In this document: piece after piece, positions 33,838 through 47,694 of the stretch | Numbering within the stretch: the first letter of the stretch is position 1 | Layout: every line of letters starts with the position of its first letter | NCBI GenBank assembly: GCA_964016985.1 | Contig: OZ024823.1 | Location: 109,232,476 to 109,296,475, forward strand | Length of the DNA: 64,000 nucleotides | DNA from: Anodontia alba | Taxonomy: Eukaryota; Mollusca; Bivalvia; Lucinida; Lucinidae | Direction: 5' to 3' | Notes under the pieces: generated by a model | Database searches by the model: none | What the model saw: only the letters and a program-made list of their open reading frames with translations | What the model was told of the DNA's origin: nothing | Translations under genes and position numbers: made by a program

Positions 33838-34078
33838 TATGAGCCAGCGCATGACAAAACCTACAAAATGGCATGTGCGCACAGCGAAGACTCAGATCAG
33901 CCCGGGCATCCGCCCAGTCTGATCAAAGTCTTCGCTGTCCGCATGAAGATACCTTGGGTCCTTAGTCATCCATTGAGCGCACAGCGAAGACTCTAATCAG
34001 ACTGGGCGGATGCCCAGTCTGATCTGAGTCTTCGCTGGGCGCACATCCATTTTGTAGGTTTTGTCATGCGCTAGCTCA
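33838..34078. repeat. Large imperfect inverted repeat, GCGAAGACT..GGGCGGATGCCC family
   Basis: GAGCCAGCGCATGACAAAAC and its inverse TTTTGTCATGCGCTAGCTC bound the unit. Two inner GCGCACAGCGAAGACTC hairpins lie inside. Confidence 0.75.
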
Positions 34079-34403
34079 AATGACGTGGACTAACAAAACG
34101 GTTAATTGGGTTTAATTGTATAGGTTATAGGAATCAGGACTACGTGACGGCGAACAGCCGGCCCCTGAGAGTGCTTTGACTATTTTGAACCTTTCTGTGT
34201 CCGTGGTCGGGATCATCGTTGTCCGATTCGTTATTTTCTTGTTCTCTGGGTACAGATCGCCATTGTGTCCTCTGCTTTGATTCATCACAGTGTTTGTAAT
34301 TATATATATTCTACTGATGAGTAGATGACCCTTGGAGGACAGAAGACATATTTGTTGGAGCTGCTTCAAAACTAAGAGCAAGGTTTCCGTCGAGTAAAAC
34401 TAG

Positions 34404-34629
34404 TTAACCCATTGAAGACTGGAGACCCCTAAACGGGTTACTGGCAAACGGTGCAGACCCAGATCAGACGCCGCAGAACGCGTCGTCTTATCAGGGTCTC
34501 CACTGTTTGCAAATAGTTCAACCATTTTTCTGTAGGAATATCTATATATATAGCCTGACATACCTAAATTCGTAAATAGACTCTTCCAATATATAGTGTG
34601 GGAGAGTTTATTCAGTCTTTAATGGGTTA
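34404..34629. mobile_element. TTAACCCATTGAAGACTGGA-type MITE
   Basis: TTAACCCATTGAAGACTGGA to TCAGTCTTTAATGGGTTAA, core hairpin CAGACGCCGCAGAACGCGTC. Sister copy at 57106. Confidence 0.75.
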
Positions 34630-35162
34630 AAACTCCTCATCTGCAAACAGCCCGCAGTGGTACTGCTGACCGTTTCAAGGCGGTTCCTATGTTATAGATC
34701 TTATTTTTTTCGCACGTCACTTGTTGTAAATGTACCACTTTGTTTGGTCATTGTTTGTTCCAGACGTCTTCTTCCGGTGCCTCAAGAGGGTTCTGCTTTG
34801 TTATTGTGGCATTTCCTGGATACCCTTTTTTAAACCAATTTATGCCTAGTGGAATCTTCCACGTAACTTTTTGGATAAGCCCATATGCAACAGAACGGGT
34901 GTTTTGTAAGTTTTATTCTTAACATATTGTTTTTATTCCCGTATTTAATGCAAACAGTGTAGACCCTGATCAGACGCCGCGTTCTGCGGCGTCTGATCTG
35001 GGTCTACATTGTTTGCTAATGTTTATGGGACATTAGGCATAAATGGGTTATAATGAGTAGGTCATTCACTGGCCGTTATTTAATCTGTTCGCTGTATATT
35101 TTACAGGAAGGTCATGCAATACTCTCAATGTTAACTTTAGATGCGTTTAGTGAACTGATACA

Positions 35163-35351
35163 GATACCATATCTGTCCTAAATATTCGGACACATTTATC
35201 TACTTACCATAGTTGCCCTAAACTTAGAACAGGCCCATTCTACTACCTGTGGATGTATCTTAAAACACCTAAGTGAATGGCAAACATTCCTGCAGCGTCT
35301 AATCTGGGTTTACACTGTTCACTTGTGTGTCCGAATACTTAGGGTAAATAC
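35163..35351. mobile_element. CCCTAAGTATTGGGACA-type MITE in the plus gene's upstream region
   Basis: TGTCCTAAATATTCGGACAC to TGTCCGAATACTTAGGGTAA. It ends 65 bp before the start codon, so it lies in the 5' UTR or core promoter. Confidence 0.75.
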
Positions 35352-35416
35352 GATAGCCCTGGCGAGCTTTATGCACTATCATCATATCATATATTTTACT
35401 CGCTGATCAAGTAAAG

Positions 35417-35484
35417 ATGGCTGCCCTTGTCCCCATTTCCAAAGAAGTATTTGGTAAAACATCGAACGGCGAAGAGATATACAA
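35417..35484 (+). CDS. GALM: Mutarotase-like plus gene, exon 1 (start codon)
   Basis: AAGATGG gives a good Kozak context (A at -3, G at +4). It reads MAALVPISKEVFGKTSNGEE, then IY plus two bases, and ends at GTAAGT. The next exon's first base completes Lys. A MITE copy ends about 65 bp upstream. Confidence 0.85.
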
Positions 35485-38400
35485 GTAAGTCTTTATCATC
35501 TTTTCCTTTGCATTGTCGATGTAGGGTTTATATACTACATAATTCTCTGTCTAATATATCAAGCAATTTGATATCTGATAATTTTTACCATTTGTCTATC
35601 GTGACAGGCAATTTGATTCCACGTGGTAACTGGTACACTAAGCTCGTATTTGTTCCCGAAGATGTTGCCATTAAAATGAATTTGCGAAATGTAAAAAGTC
35701 CTTAATGATTTGTAACGAAGACCTTGTTTTATTCTTATTTCGCAGTTTGATTCCACGTGGTCACTGGCATAATGAACCCGTATTTGTTCCCGAAGATCCC
35801 AGTAAGCAATCTTTATAAATCTATAGCGGGCCATTATCGGCCCGTCAGCTACCCTGACGGGCCGATAATGGCCCGCTATAGATTTATAAAGACTGCTGGC
35901 TGGGATGTTGCTTATTCTTATTTCCTTATAGAAAGTATACTTAGGATATTTCTTAGAATCGTCTCAGTCAGTGAGGCGATTCAAACATATATCCAAAACA
36001 TATACTAGGGACAATATTTAAGGGAACCCCCAAATTCAAGTAGAAAGAAGCAAAAGTTCAATGGCATATTTGTACGCAAAGGCGGTCAGTATCTGGTTCA
36101 TGCCCCGCGAGCGTTGCTGCATGCACACCACCTTTTTGGCATGCTAGCGATTGTGCGGCTTCAAAACAGCTTTGAATTTTAGAAGTCAAGGGTTTCTTTA
36201 AATATTGTCACTAGTATATGTTTCTTGAAAGATCTGATACAATATTCTTGCATATTATCTGATTATCCGTCACCTCTTGGGCGAAGGTTTCGTGCCAGTC
36301 AAATCTAACGAATTTTGTCGTTGCACTGAGTTTTAAAGAAGGCTCTATGTATCAGAACATGGATTCGATTTCAGTATTTTACGAACACAAAAATGCTAGC
36401 ACCCAATAGGCTATAATAACTATGGACGAATATATATTTGGGCTGGAACGTCAGAAAAAGTACCTTCGGACATGTGGGACCAAAGAAAATTCAGATCAAC
36501 CTGCGCATGCGTGCATGACTGGGTGTATTTTGGATAGCCAAGAATGCAAAGTTTCTTCATGCGGACAACGAAAACTGATCAGACTGTTCGAATGCACAGG
36601 CTGATCTGAGTCTTCCGAGTCTTCATTGGGCGCACATATCAGAATATTTTTCGTATTTTTACCATAAAACAGGTGTTGACATTTCATGCTAATTGCCTCC
36701 ACAGGAATGTCATTTTTTTTGAGGAAGAAAAACCAAAACAAAACAAAACAAAAAAAAAAAAACAACACTTTGCATGAAATGTCAGTGATGAAGTAGTCGG
36801 TCATCTTAACTTATTGCCATGCTTGTCCTACACTTTGAACAACTCCATTTCATTACCTGTACCTCCAAAAACTGAATTTTTTCAGATAAAAACTTTCATA
36901 TTTTTCATATTTCTGCTCAAAACATAGATTGTGGGTACTCGTTAGAACTGCCTCGTTTTTGAGCAGAAATAAAAAAAATAATGTATACCCCTCTAAAACC
37001 TAGTTTTACTATATAAAACTGGGGTTTAAGCTCGGGGGGGGGGGGGGGTGGTAACTTCCTATATATGGCATAGTACGGATGTGCGTGCCGAATAGCTCCC
37101 TTTTTCAGCGCTGCCAGGTATATGATTGGCCCCCTTTTTTCAACAAAAAGTATATGAATGGCCCGATTTTTCTGGATTTCTGTGTGAAAGGCCCCATTTT
37201 TCTGACATCCTGGTATATGCACATATTTTTCGCTCAGAGATTTTTCGAGGCTGCTTATCCTCCTGGTAGTACATGAATTGACTGTGATATTTGTGTAATA
37301 ACCAGCAAAAAATGGGTACAAAAAGTCAAAGGGCAGTATATGAATAGGTCAACATTTTGGATGATCAAGTATATGAATGGGTCCGTTTTTTCGAAGGCCA
37401 AGTATATGAATGGGATAGGTTTTGAAATACTGGCTCGCACACCCGTACCAAAATTACCCCTAAGTTACCACCCCCTCCCCCCCCCCCCCCCCACACACAC
37501 ACACACACACACACGAGGGTTTAAGGGGATCAAAATTATATAGGCATGTTTTCGTGATGAAAAGATTGAAATGTGCAAATCCTGATCCAGATCTGGGTCT
37601 ACACTGTTTGTTCAGGCCTGTCTGTTCCAATACTGAGGGTAGTTACGGTATATGTAATTCTTATTAAATAAACAACAGTGGCAACATCCCAGAAAGCATT
37701 CTTTATAAATCTATAGCGGGCCGTTATCGGCCCGTCAGGGTAGCTGACGGGCCGATAACGGCCCGCTATAGATTTATAAAGAATGCTAGCTTGGATTATT
37801 ATGCTGATTATATATGTATTTCCAAACTGAATTTAGTTTTGCTTTGGATACAAATCAACTTTCAAATACCAAAGTTCAGACGGACGGATTTTATATCTGT
37901 ATTTTGCCCTTTTATGCCTACTGGAGTTGAAAAAAAAAGTCAGTCATGACATTTAAGTGACAAGTAAATTTTTCAGAATATTTTTAGATCATGTTTAAAA
38001 CTTGTATCTGTTTCAGGGTCTAGAGTTACATTAAAGTATAATTTTAGACTTTGATGTACATATACAGCTACAGAAGCATTCATGGTATTTTAAAAATCGT
38101 TGGCTAGATATCACATTACGAAAACATGCCTATTCAAATATACTGAAAATTTTACCACCAAAAAATGAAAAAAAAAAATCAGTTAAAAAATCCTAATATT
38201 TTTCATATTTCTGCTCAAAACATAGATTGTGGGTACTCGTTAGAACCGCCTCGGCGAGGCGATTCTAACGAGTACTCACAATCTATGTTTTTAGCAGAAA
38301 TAAGAAAAATATGTATACCCCTACTATATACTACATAAAAGTGGGGTTTAAGGGGGTCAAAATTATATAGGCATGTTTTCGTGATGAGTATCAATATAGA

Positions 38401-40854
38401 CAATGACACTGACAATGATTTATTTGCACTAAACGCATTCACAATGAATGGTAGTGGCAAACCTGTAAACAATAAAAGAAACAAAAAAGAAACAAAACAA
38501 AGTACATTCAAACATGAAAAAGTGAATTCAAACGAATTAATAATTAGGAGCAACGGTGATAATGTATTTTGAAGCCATGGAAGCGATTTAAAGCAAGCTT
38601 TTACGAGTTTTAAAAAGAGATCTCGCGTATTTAACTATCATTTTGATAACAGTGACATTTTTACTATTTAAGAGGCAATACCAATTACTGGAAGCGCTTG
38701 CACAGTTAGTATTAATAGTGTTAATTCCTATTCCATTTAGCTTCCGGAAGAAGTCTTCACGAAGCTGTCTATATGCAGTACATTCCAGCAAGAAATGGTC
38801 TTCATTTTCCACTGAACCCATACTACAAACAGGACATGTCGCATTTAGTCTAGAAATATTGTTATATCTGCCTTTTTCTATGGCGAGATTGTGAGCGCTT
38901 ATTCGAAGTTTGGCCAAAACAGACCTTTCAGATCTAAAATTTATGAGATCTACATAGGGTCACGTGCTTGGATTTACACTCTTTTATAACAGTCCATTTC
39001 TTCAACTATTTAAAATAAGTGAGTCTTGTTCTTGAAGCGCTTGATCTTTAATACGATCTTGCATCTGCTTGACAGAAGCATGCATTTGTGTGGTAGGATT
39101 TAATAGGATATGAGAAAATCCTTGCCCACTGATTATATTTTTAATTTTTCGGATCCATGTATTTGTATTTTCAGTGGCAAAATAAATTTTCTTTACAAGC
39201 ATATTGTGAGAACAAAGAATATATTCTAAAAATATTAAAGCTGATATTTGAATTTTACTTTTAAACGTAGTCTGTTTAATTCAGGTCTACATGCAGCATT
39301 AGTTGCTTTGCAGTGTACACCAAGGACTTCCTTTATAAATTTCAAGTGAAGATATTCAAAAGGGTCAGCGTCTTTGAAAGCTGTGGTGATACCCCAAATT
39401 ACACTGCAATATAGGATAATAGGGGACACTAATGAGTCAAATAGTTTTTCTAATAGTGAGCAGGGATTATTGAACCCAACACACTGTTTAATTTTAAAGA
39501 ATGCTTTTCTTCCTTTTTCCATCAAAAGTGAAGCTGGTGAATTAGTATTTCCTGTATAGCTTTGACAGTTTCTAATGTTTTATTTTGTTTTAAGCAATTG
39601 ATACGGGACTTTCCCTTCGTTTTATATCATTATTTCTTATTTCTACCTGTGAATGCGTGTAAAATTGTCGGGTGAGTGACAAACAGTGTAAACCCTGATC
39701 AGTCGCCGTGTTGCGTGGCATCTCATCTGGGTCTACACGGCTTGTTCAGGCCTGTCTGTCCAACTACGTAGAGTAAGTACGGTAATTTGATCAAATCGAC
39801 CCCCCCCCTCAGAAATCATCCTGGAACCGCCCCTGGAGTGCGGGGATGGGGTGTTCGCTGTACTTTTTCCCGTGGCAGGTCAATTTGTTTTGCTTGCATT
39901 TAACACAAAGATTTTTCTCATGTCAGGCCTTGTTTCACTGAAGAGGTAGAGGACCTCTATGTGGACCGACCATATATTTATCCCCATAATTTAGCGATGG
40001 GGATATTGTGAACGCCTCCGCCCGTCCGTCCGTTCATGTCCGGGCCTCTGAGGTCCGGGCTAACGAAATTGGGGTTATTTGACTGTTGTCCATACATTTA
40101 TATGACTAATAGTCACATAACCCCCCCCCCCCCCCCCCCCCCCCACCATTTTTATCAGATTTATTACGTTAACGTGAGGGTTATGTGACACAATTTTCAT
40201 TTTATGTGACAGGTCACATGAAAAAAAGAGTCACATAACCATCAAGTGTCCACACAAAAAGTCACATAATACCCATTCCGTTACAACGTCCGTCCGTCTG
40301 TCACGCTATCTCCTCCTAAATCACTGGGCGGAATTTAACCAAACTAGCTACATGACTTTCCCCGCGTGGTAAGGGTGTGCGAGAGCAACATTATTTTTTG
40401 TTCGTCTGTCCGTCAGTCCGGGCTAACGAAATGTGTGTTATGTGACTGTTGTCCATATGTTTATCTAACTACAGTCACACAGCTCTCAACTGGGCAGATT
40501 TATTCCGTTTAAGCGAGTGTTATGTGACACATTTTCGTTTTATGTGACGGGTCACATAAAAGGAATCACATAAACATCAGTTATGCGTACAAAGTCACAT
40601 AACCATCATTGCGTTCGAACGTTCGTCCGTCCACCCATCTATCTGTCACGCTATCTCCTCCTAAACCATTGGGCGGAATTTAACCAAACTTGCTACATGA
40701 CTTTCCCACGTGGTAAAGGAGTGCGAAAGCAACATTATTTTTTCCGTCCGTCCGTCCGTCCGTCACGCTACTAGCCACATCAGCACCGAGTGTGGGGATT
40801 TTGCGATTTTTTAATTTGGAACTGCATCAGACTCCCTCCTCCCCTTCCCCCCCC

Positions 40855-40885
<31 letters not shown>

Positions 40886-43800
40886 TTTTTCCTCCTGACT
40901 ATTTCAATGCTGATGCTGTTCCCCTGTTGCAGTTCTTCTGTGTGCGTATGTAGTTTAAATGACGTTTGCATCACGAAAACATACCTATATAATTTTGACT
41001 CCCTTAACTGGGGTTTACAGGGGTATACATTATTTCTTTTTATTTCTGCTCAAAAACATAGATTGTGAAAACATAGATTGTGAGTACTCGTTAGAACCAC
41101 CTCGGCGAGGTGGTTCTAACGAGTACCCACAATCTATGGTTTGAGCAGAAATATGAAAAATATCATTTTTTTTTATCTGAAAATTTTCAGTTTTTTTTTT
41201 GGAGGTGAAATTTTCTATATATTTGAATAGGCGTGTTTTCGTAATGTGTTTTGTTCTTTGTCCCTCATCTCTCCTTCTCTTGGTGCCTCAGAAGGGCTGT
41301 GCTTCGTGATTGTGGCATTTTGTGGGTACCATTTAGTTTTTGGGTTTATTACAGGTTTACATTTAACAATGAGAACAATGTAACAATCACTGTTCTGAAT
41401 TACGGCTGCATTATCTACGAGATAAAAACTCCGGACAAGGACGGAAACGTCGTGGACATCAACCTTGGCTTTGATAACTTAAAGGGTAAGTCTTCAAAAG
41501 TATTTGACTGATAATAACCATGTAGATTTTGGAATGAACAAACCCATTTTGCTTTAATCGGTTTATTTTCGTTTTAAAATTGATTTTTTCGCGATATCAT
41601 TTTAACCTTTAGATCTATATACCACTCTACTGGCAAATTTAGCAGACGATAAATTGATGATATCACTGGATGATCTCTTTCTTATCTTTCCCAGAAAACA
41701 GGATTTGACATTTCATGCAAATTGTCTCCACTGGTGACAGTTTGCATGAAATTTCAAAACCAGTTTTCTGAATTAAAAAAGGAGAAAAATGTTTCATTTT
41801 GTCGTCTGCTGAAATTTTTACCCAAAGTGCTAAGCGTTAAGCATTGGATTTAAGAAAAATATGTCCGCAGATGCCCCGTGGCTGTTTTTACTTGGCTCAT
41901 ATGTTTTCCAATATACGAGCTTGTATACATGTGTGGGCGAAAACATTGTCACAAAACAAGACAAAAAAAAAAAAAAAAAAAAAAAAAACATACAAAAAAA
42001 ACCCAACAAAAAACAAACTTTCTTTGTCTGAAAATCTTATGAAAAAAGTTTTGTATTTTTTTCTGGTAAGAATGAAAGCTATAAGTGTGTATTTTTTTAC
42101 CTGTACGTAAAGTGTTTTAAACCTTTAACCCTACCAGTACCAGTCATCACAGCAGCAGAAGGCATATAATTTTCAGAACATTGACATTTCCATGAAAATC
42201 GACCGCTAGGCAGACAAATCGCATGAAATTTCGTCTTACTTTCTCTAAAAATACATTTATAAAAGAAGAAATATCTGAGATTGTCGTCTGTAAACCAATT
42301 ATAGACTGTCAGTTTGACAGGTGCAGAGTGCACAAGTATGCTAAATACTTTCAACAACAACAACAATGGTGTTCGTAGGGAGGCTATCATGTTTTTCTCC
42401 AAATTCATGACTTTAGAAAGAGGGTGTTTTTTTTTTCTTCCAGTATTTGCAAATGGTGCTCCCAGAGGACACATGCCGTTTTTACAACGTCGCATTAACG
42501 TTGCTGCAACGTTGTCTCAACGTTGCGTGCCCACTTGGCGTTATGTAGCTGGTCATTTTTGCAGATATCAAAAACCTTCAGTAAAACCAATGGGAAGACG
42601 CACTGATACGAGAGATGAGAGAGATCAGCAACGTCTATTTTCTTTGAAGACATTTTTTTTGAAGTTACCTAGGAAAAGCAACAATCATAAGGCAAAGAAA
42701 TATTACAGTCAATCCTCTTTATACCGACACTCGATACGACGACAAAATTCGTTATAATGACAATATGACTGTCACGAAACCTCCGCTAAGGAGGTGACAG
42801 TAAATGAGAAATTACGCAAGAACATTGCATTAAAACTTCAAGCAACATATGTTTTGGATATTTGTTAGAATCGCCTCACTGAGGCGATTCTAACAAATAT
42901 CCAAAATATATTCTATGCGGAAATAAGCATAAAACAAGGTCTGTTTTACATACCATTCTGTCCATTAACGAATCTTTACAACAGCAAATTCATTATAATG
43001 GCAACATCTTTGGAACAAATGCTGTCGTTGTAACGAGGGTTCACTGTATAAAATCAACCGGGGCACAGCATTTCCTACAGGACTGCATGTACGCCCAGTG
43101 AAGACTCCAATTAGCCTACGCATTCGCACAGGCTGATCAGAGTCTTATCTATCCGCCTGAAGACGCTTTGATTCCTTGGCTAGTGGCTACCCACAGTCGC
43201 CCTGCAAAACTCTGATAAACGCGGATGATCTGAGTCTCCGCGGGTGCATATGCAATAGTGTACCAAATGCGGTGCCGTGGTTCAAATTTTATGAATCGTA
43301 GGCTTGAGTCTGTTAACTGATTTTTTTCTGTCTGTAGATTATGAAGTGAACAATAACTATTTTGGTGCTTTGTGTGGTCGAGTGGCGAACAGAATCGGTA
43401 ATGGTCAGTTCAAGCTAGGTGGTAAAACCTATGATTGTTCCAAGAACGATGAGTTAGGAGGGCACTTCGTTCACGGCGGCTTTGTTGGATTCAGTAGGGT
43501 AATTATAATTTTTATAATATGGGCCGTGCCGTGAGAAAAAGTTTCTGGGCGTATGCGGATAGCATTGGCTATGATCAAACTGCGCATCAGGGCCTTCGCT
43601 GTCTGCTAAAATAATCATGTTGAATATATCAAGGGGCGGTTAAACCCCGCTTAGACTGCGCGCATGCGCAGTATATCTATGGTTTTGAACAGACGTAAGA
43701 AAAATAATGTATACCCCTGTAAACCACAGTTTTACTATGTAAAAGTGGGGTTTAAGGGGGTCAACATTATATAGGCATGTTTTCGTGATGAGGTGTCTTC

Positions 43801-46800
43801 GAGTATATGTGAAATTAGCATATTCAGTATATACTGCACTAAGTCATTCAGACTCGATAACTGATATTTCTTGTCTTTTTTTATCTCGCACGAACAGCTT
43901 ACCGTCAGATGAATAAGCTGAATTGAGTTTATTGACTCTTCTAAGGTTTCTGGCCTCGAACAGTATTTCTGAACGGAGTTTCGTCAGGTCCTCATTTATA
44001 AATATCTTTTTAAAATCTTCATTTTCTGTTGTTCTGAGTTCTTTTCGAATTTGAAATAGTTTTCTCCTAGCGTTATATGTACTAAATTTTACAATTATAT
44101 CACGGGTTGATTTCTTGGACTTACGGGTACCAGTACGACTTTTATCCTCCGGCTTCCCGACGCGGTTTGATCTGTCTATGTCACTAGATGACATCGGTAC
44201 CCCCATATCACTAGCTAAGTGAAGGATTATATCGTCAGTATCCTCGTTTTCTGATTCAGGAATACCAGAGACACGAAGAATATTCCTTCTACCATACTGT
44301 TCCAGTGCGTCATTTTCCAGCTTTCGATTGTTATTTTCAAGTTCGAGAATAGTTACAGTTTTCTCGAGTTTGGAGCATCGTTCCTTCAAAGAGGCATTTT
44401 CCCTTACAACCGTGTTTATCTGTTTTGTAAGACATTCAGTCCTTCTTTACAGCATGGTAAACTATCGTCTCGGTATCAGGTGTATTATCTTTAATGATAG
44501 TCTTGATTTCTGGTACCATTAATGCCCGTAATTCTGAGACGATCTGTACAATATCATTAGGGTGCATCGGTTTGGAGAACACGTGTACAGGAGGAGGTGA
44601 GCCCAGTGAGTCCTGGTCATCCGCTTCCGCTTCTTCATCATGTCCTGATCCTTCGCGCGTTTTCTTTTCAAGCTGTGGTTTGGGTGCTATTGGAGGTGAT
44701 GTGGCACCTCTTTTCGCACCTTTTCCTCCGGGATTAGCGGCTTGTGCCCCTTTTAGGTCAACCTTGGGCTCACGATGGCATCTTTTTCAGTGGCAGGCGT
44801 TTTTGACTTTGTCTCTTCCATGACCGTTGTTGAAGAGTGATTTGACGAAGAGACGCTTAGGGTGTCGTTACTTATGCTGCTCAGTATACTTGGTGAAAGA
44901 TTTAACGTAGGTCACCTGAATGATGATGTTTCATTGTTTCAGTTTAGGAGTTGTAGAATATAAAAGTAGTATACGGGTTATATGCCCCCGAGGGCCGATC
45001 TGAGCATTTTGATTGGTCAAGAATTTGTGGTGTAATGGCGCACTACTCATCGGAATTGAAATTTGATAAAAAATACCCCAATTAATATATTCATAATATC
45101 CAAGAATCCTTAGAATCTAAGTTGACACATCCTTCCAAGTATGTTTTAAATGTCCCCAGTCATGCCAGGAAATGCAATGTCAACCGAAATCACATTTTAT
45201 TTCACTTTTTTGTTCACCTCCCTAAAATATCGTCCTATCACTCACGTTAGACAACTCCCTCTACAGCTAGTCTACCAAGTGACCTTGTATAACAACCAAC
45301 GTACCCGTCTACCAAGAAAATGACCCTCTATAACAACATTCGTTGTTCACATCTGTATGAGGCAAATTCGTCTTATAAATAACTATGATCACCAGTTGTT
45401 GTTGGTAAGTTGCCATGTAAAACTTTGACAATATGCAAACAGCGTCTGTAAAATCAGATCGGAATCTATTGAATTTCCGAATTGCAGGGTGATCTGGTAG
45501 GATAAGCTGGGTAGGATAAGTATTTCTATCCCAGAGTTAAACCCAGGGCCCAGTTGTTCAAAGGGTCGTTAGCTTAACGAGCTCGTTAAGGGTCATTTCG
45601 ATAACTGTTTCATCGGATTCAATAAACAATATTCTGATATTTTTGCTGAAAAGATGTGAGTAGCTTTTGCACTGCAAAAGCTACACACATTTTTTCAGCG
45701 AAAAATATCAGCATATTTGCGTAGCACTCGATGTAAATTTTAACGAATCGTTAACTAACGATGTCGTTAGCTTTGAACAACTGGGCCCAGGATTTCCTTA
45801 TCCGGTGTGCAAGGATGTCTGACATGTACAAGTATTAACTTTCAGAGGGTGTGGGCATGGGATATCAAGGACAACCAGCTAATCCTTACCTACACGGATC
45901 CTGATGGCAGTGAGGGACTGCCAGGAGAGGTCGTGACTCACGTGACCTACACGTTGGACAACGACAATGTGTTTACCATGGATTACAAGGCTACCACAAC
46001 CAAACCTACTCCTATTGATCTGGGCAGCCATTTTATGGTGAACCTTGCTGGACATGTAAGTTTTTACTCAACGTCGCACACAACGCCATAACAACGTCGC
46101 ATTGACGTCGCCGCGGCGTTTTTACGTCGCGACAACGTCAAAACGACGTTGTATAATTCATTACGAAAACATGCCTATTCAAATATACTGAAATTTTTAC
46201 CACTAAAAATGAAAAGTTTCAGATGAAAAATTCTGATAATTTTCATATTTCTGCTCAAAACATAGATTGTGAGTACTCGTTAGAACCGCCTCGCCGAGGC
46301 GGTTCTAACGAGTACCCACAATCTATGTTTTTGAGCAGAGATAAAAAAGATAATGTATACCCCTGTAAACCCCAGTTTTACTATATAAAAGTGGGGTTTA
46401 AGGGGGTCAAAATTATATAGGCATGTTTTCGTGATGACTGGGTAAACTTTATCCCGATAATTTAAATTTTAATAGAATACATTTTTAAATATTTCTCGTA
46501 AAGGGAAGGGCAGCATGTGCAAATAATGTATCTGAGAAGAAGGATCTTGATAAACCATTTTGATCAAAACTGGATAGCAACTAAGGAAGAAAATGGCATT
46601 AATTTTTTTAAAACTATTATCAAGGATAATATTTTAAATATTTGATGAGGTTCTAAATAATTCAAATTATTAAATACCTAAACTCTTCTTTCCTCTGGCA
46701 AAAGATGTTCACTTTTCAAACAAAATCAACATGCTTTGTTGAACCGTAAATTTCTCATTTCGTAAATTTCACACCCATAAGAAGAATTGGTACCAATACT

Positions 46801-47659
46801 TCACATTTGCCAAATGTGAAATTTACGTATGGTCATTTTCGATAAATTTTGGGGTCTAAAATTTGTGCTCAAATTTCTCATGTTGATATTTTCTGACGTG
46901 TGAAGAATTGGTAAGCATTCGTCTCATCTGTAAAGAACTGGTGCGACTTTTTCTCGGGTGTGAAGAATTGGTACCAATTCCTCACACATGTGAAGAATTG
47001 GTACCAATTTCTCACACATGTGAAGTATTCGTTGTTAATTTCTGACGTGTAAAGAAATGGTAAATATTCGTCACACCTGTGACCTGTGTTTTTTTTGGGT
47101 GTGAAGAATTGGTACCAATTAGTCACGCATGAGAAGAATTGGTACCAATACTTCACACATGTGAGGAATCGGTACCAAATCCTCACACATGTGAAGAATC
47201 TCAGTTAGTTGTCTGCATCTACCAATTTTCAGATCAATGGCTGCAATAGTTTCTGAAAAATTAACTATTTCACTTTTTCCTTTAGAAAAGGCTAAGTTAC
47301 AAAATTTGACCTTGTCTGGAAATAAGTAAGGGTAAACCTAGGGTCATCATTTGAACAAATTATGATGGGTAGCGAAATTATGGTCTACAATTACTTGCTG
47401 CCGCGAGTCCCTAGATCGACCCGTCCGGCACATTCTTTCGGAAAGATTTGGTCATGAAAATATTGCTACGACCAATCATCCTCTTCCGCTGATTCCAGTA
47501 GAGCAGTTGTTGTCAGCTGATGGAGAAAGAATTTTCACTAAGTACTGGTTAACTGCCTCCGGGAGACTTGTCCAGGAACAGTGTGGTTAGGTCAACTGAC
47601 CGTCAATAACCCTAGCTGTTGATCGTAGACGTCAAACACTAAATCAAACAAACAAACAA

Positions 47660-47694
<35 letters not shown>

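Larger units (their letters stand above)
28225..35416. other. Shared upstream region of the two divergent mutarotase genes
   Basis: About 7.2 kb between the two start codons. No coding exon was found. It contains microsatellites, hairpin repeats and MITEs. No TATA box or CpG island can be assigned with confidence; at 7 kb the genes probably use separate promoters. Confidence 0.65.

Noticed and set aside
36917..37321. 134-codon minus frame
   Set aside because: It passes through a MITE end, a poly(G) run and a tandem repeat. Its tail resembles the 30144-30473 frame only because both lie in the same repeat.
42314..42757. 147-codon plus frame
   Set aside because: It crosses an ACGTCG hairpin element and the end of a pogo-like MITE; no conserved motif.
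44494..44823. 109-codon plus frame opposite the LINE ORF1 relic
   Set aside because: Antisense shadow of the ORF1 N-terminal region.
46788..47205. CRISPR-like array of regularly repeated units
   Set aside because: The units are palindromic, degenerate and without unique spacers, and the DNA is eukaryotic; it is a minisatellite.
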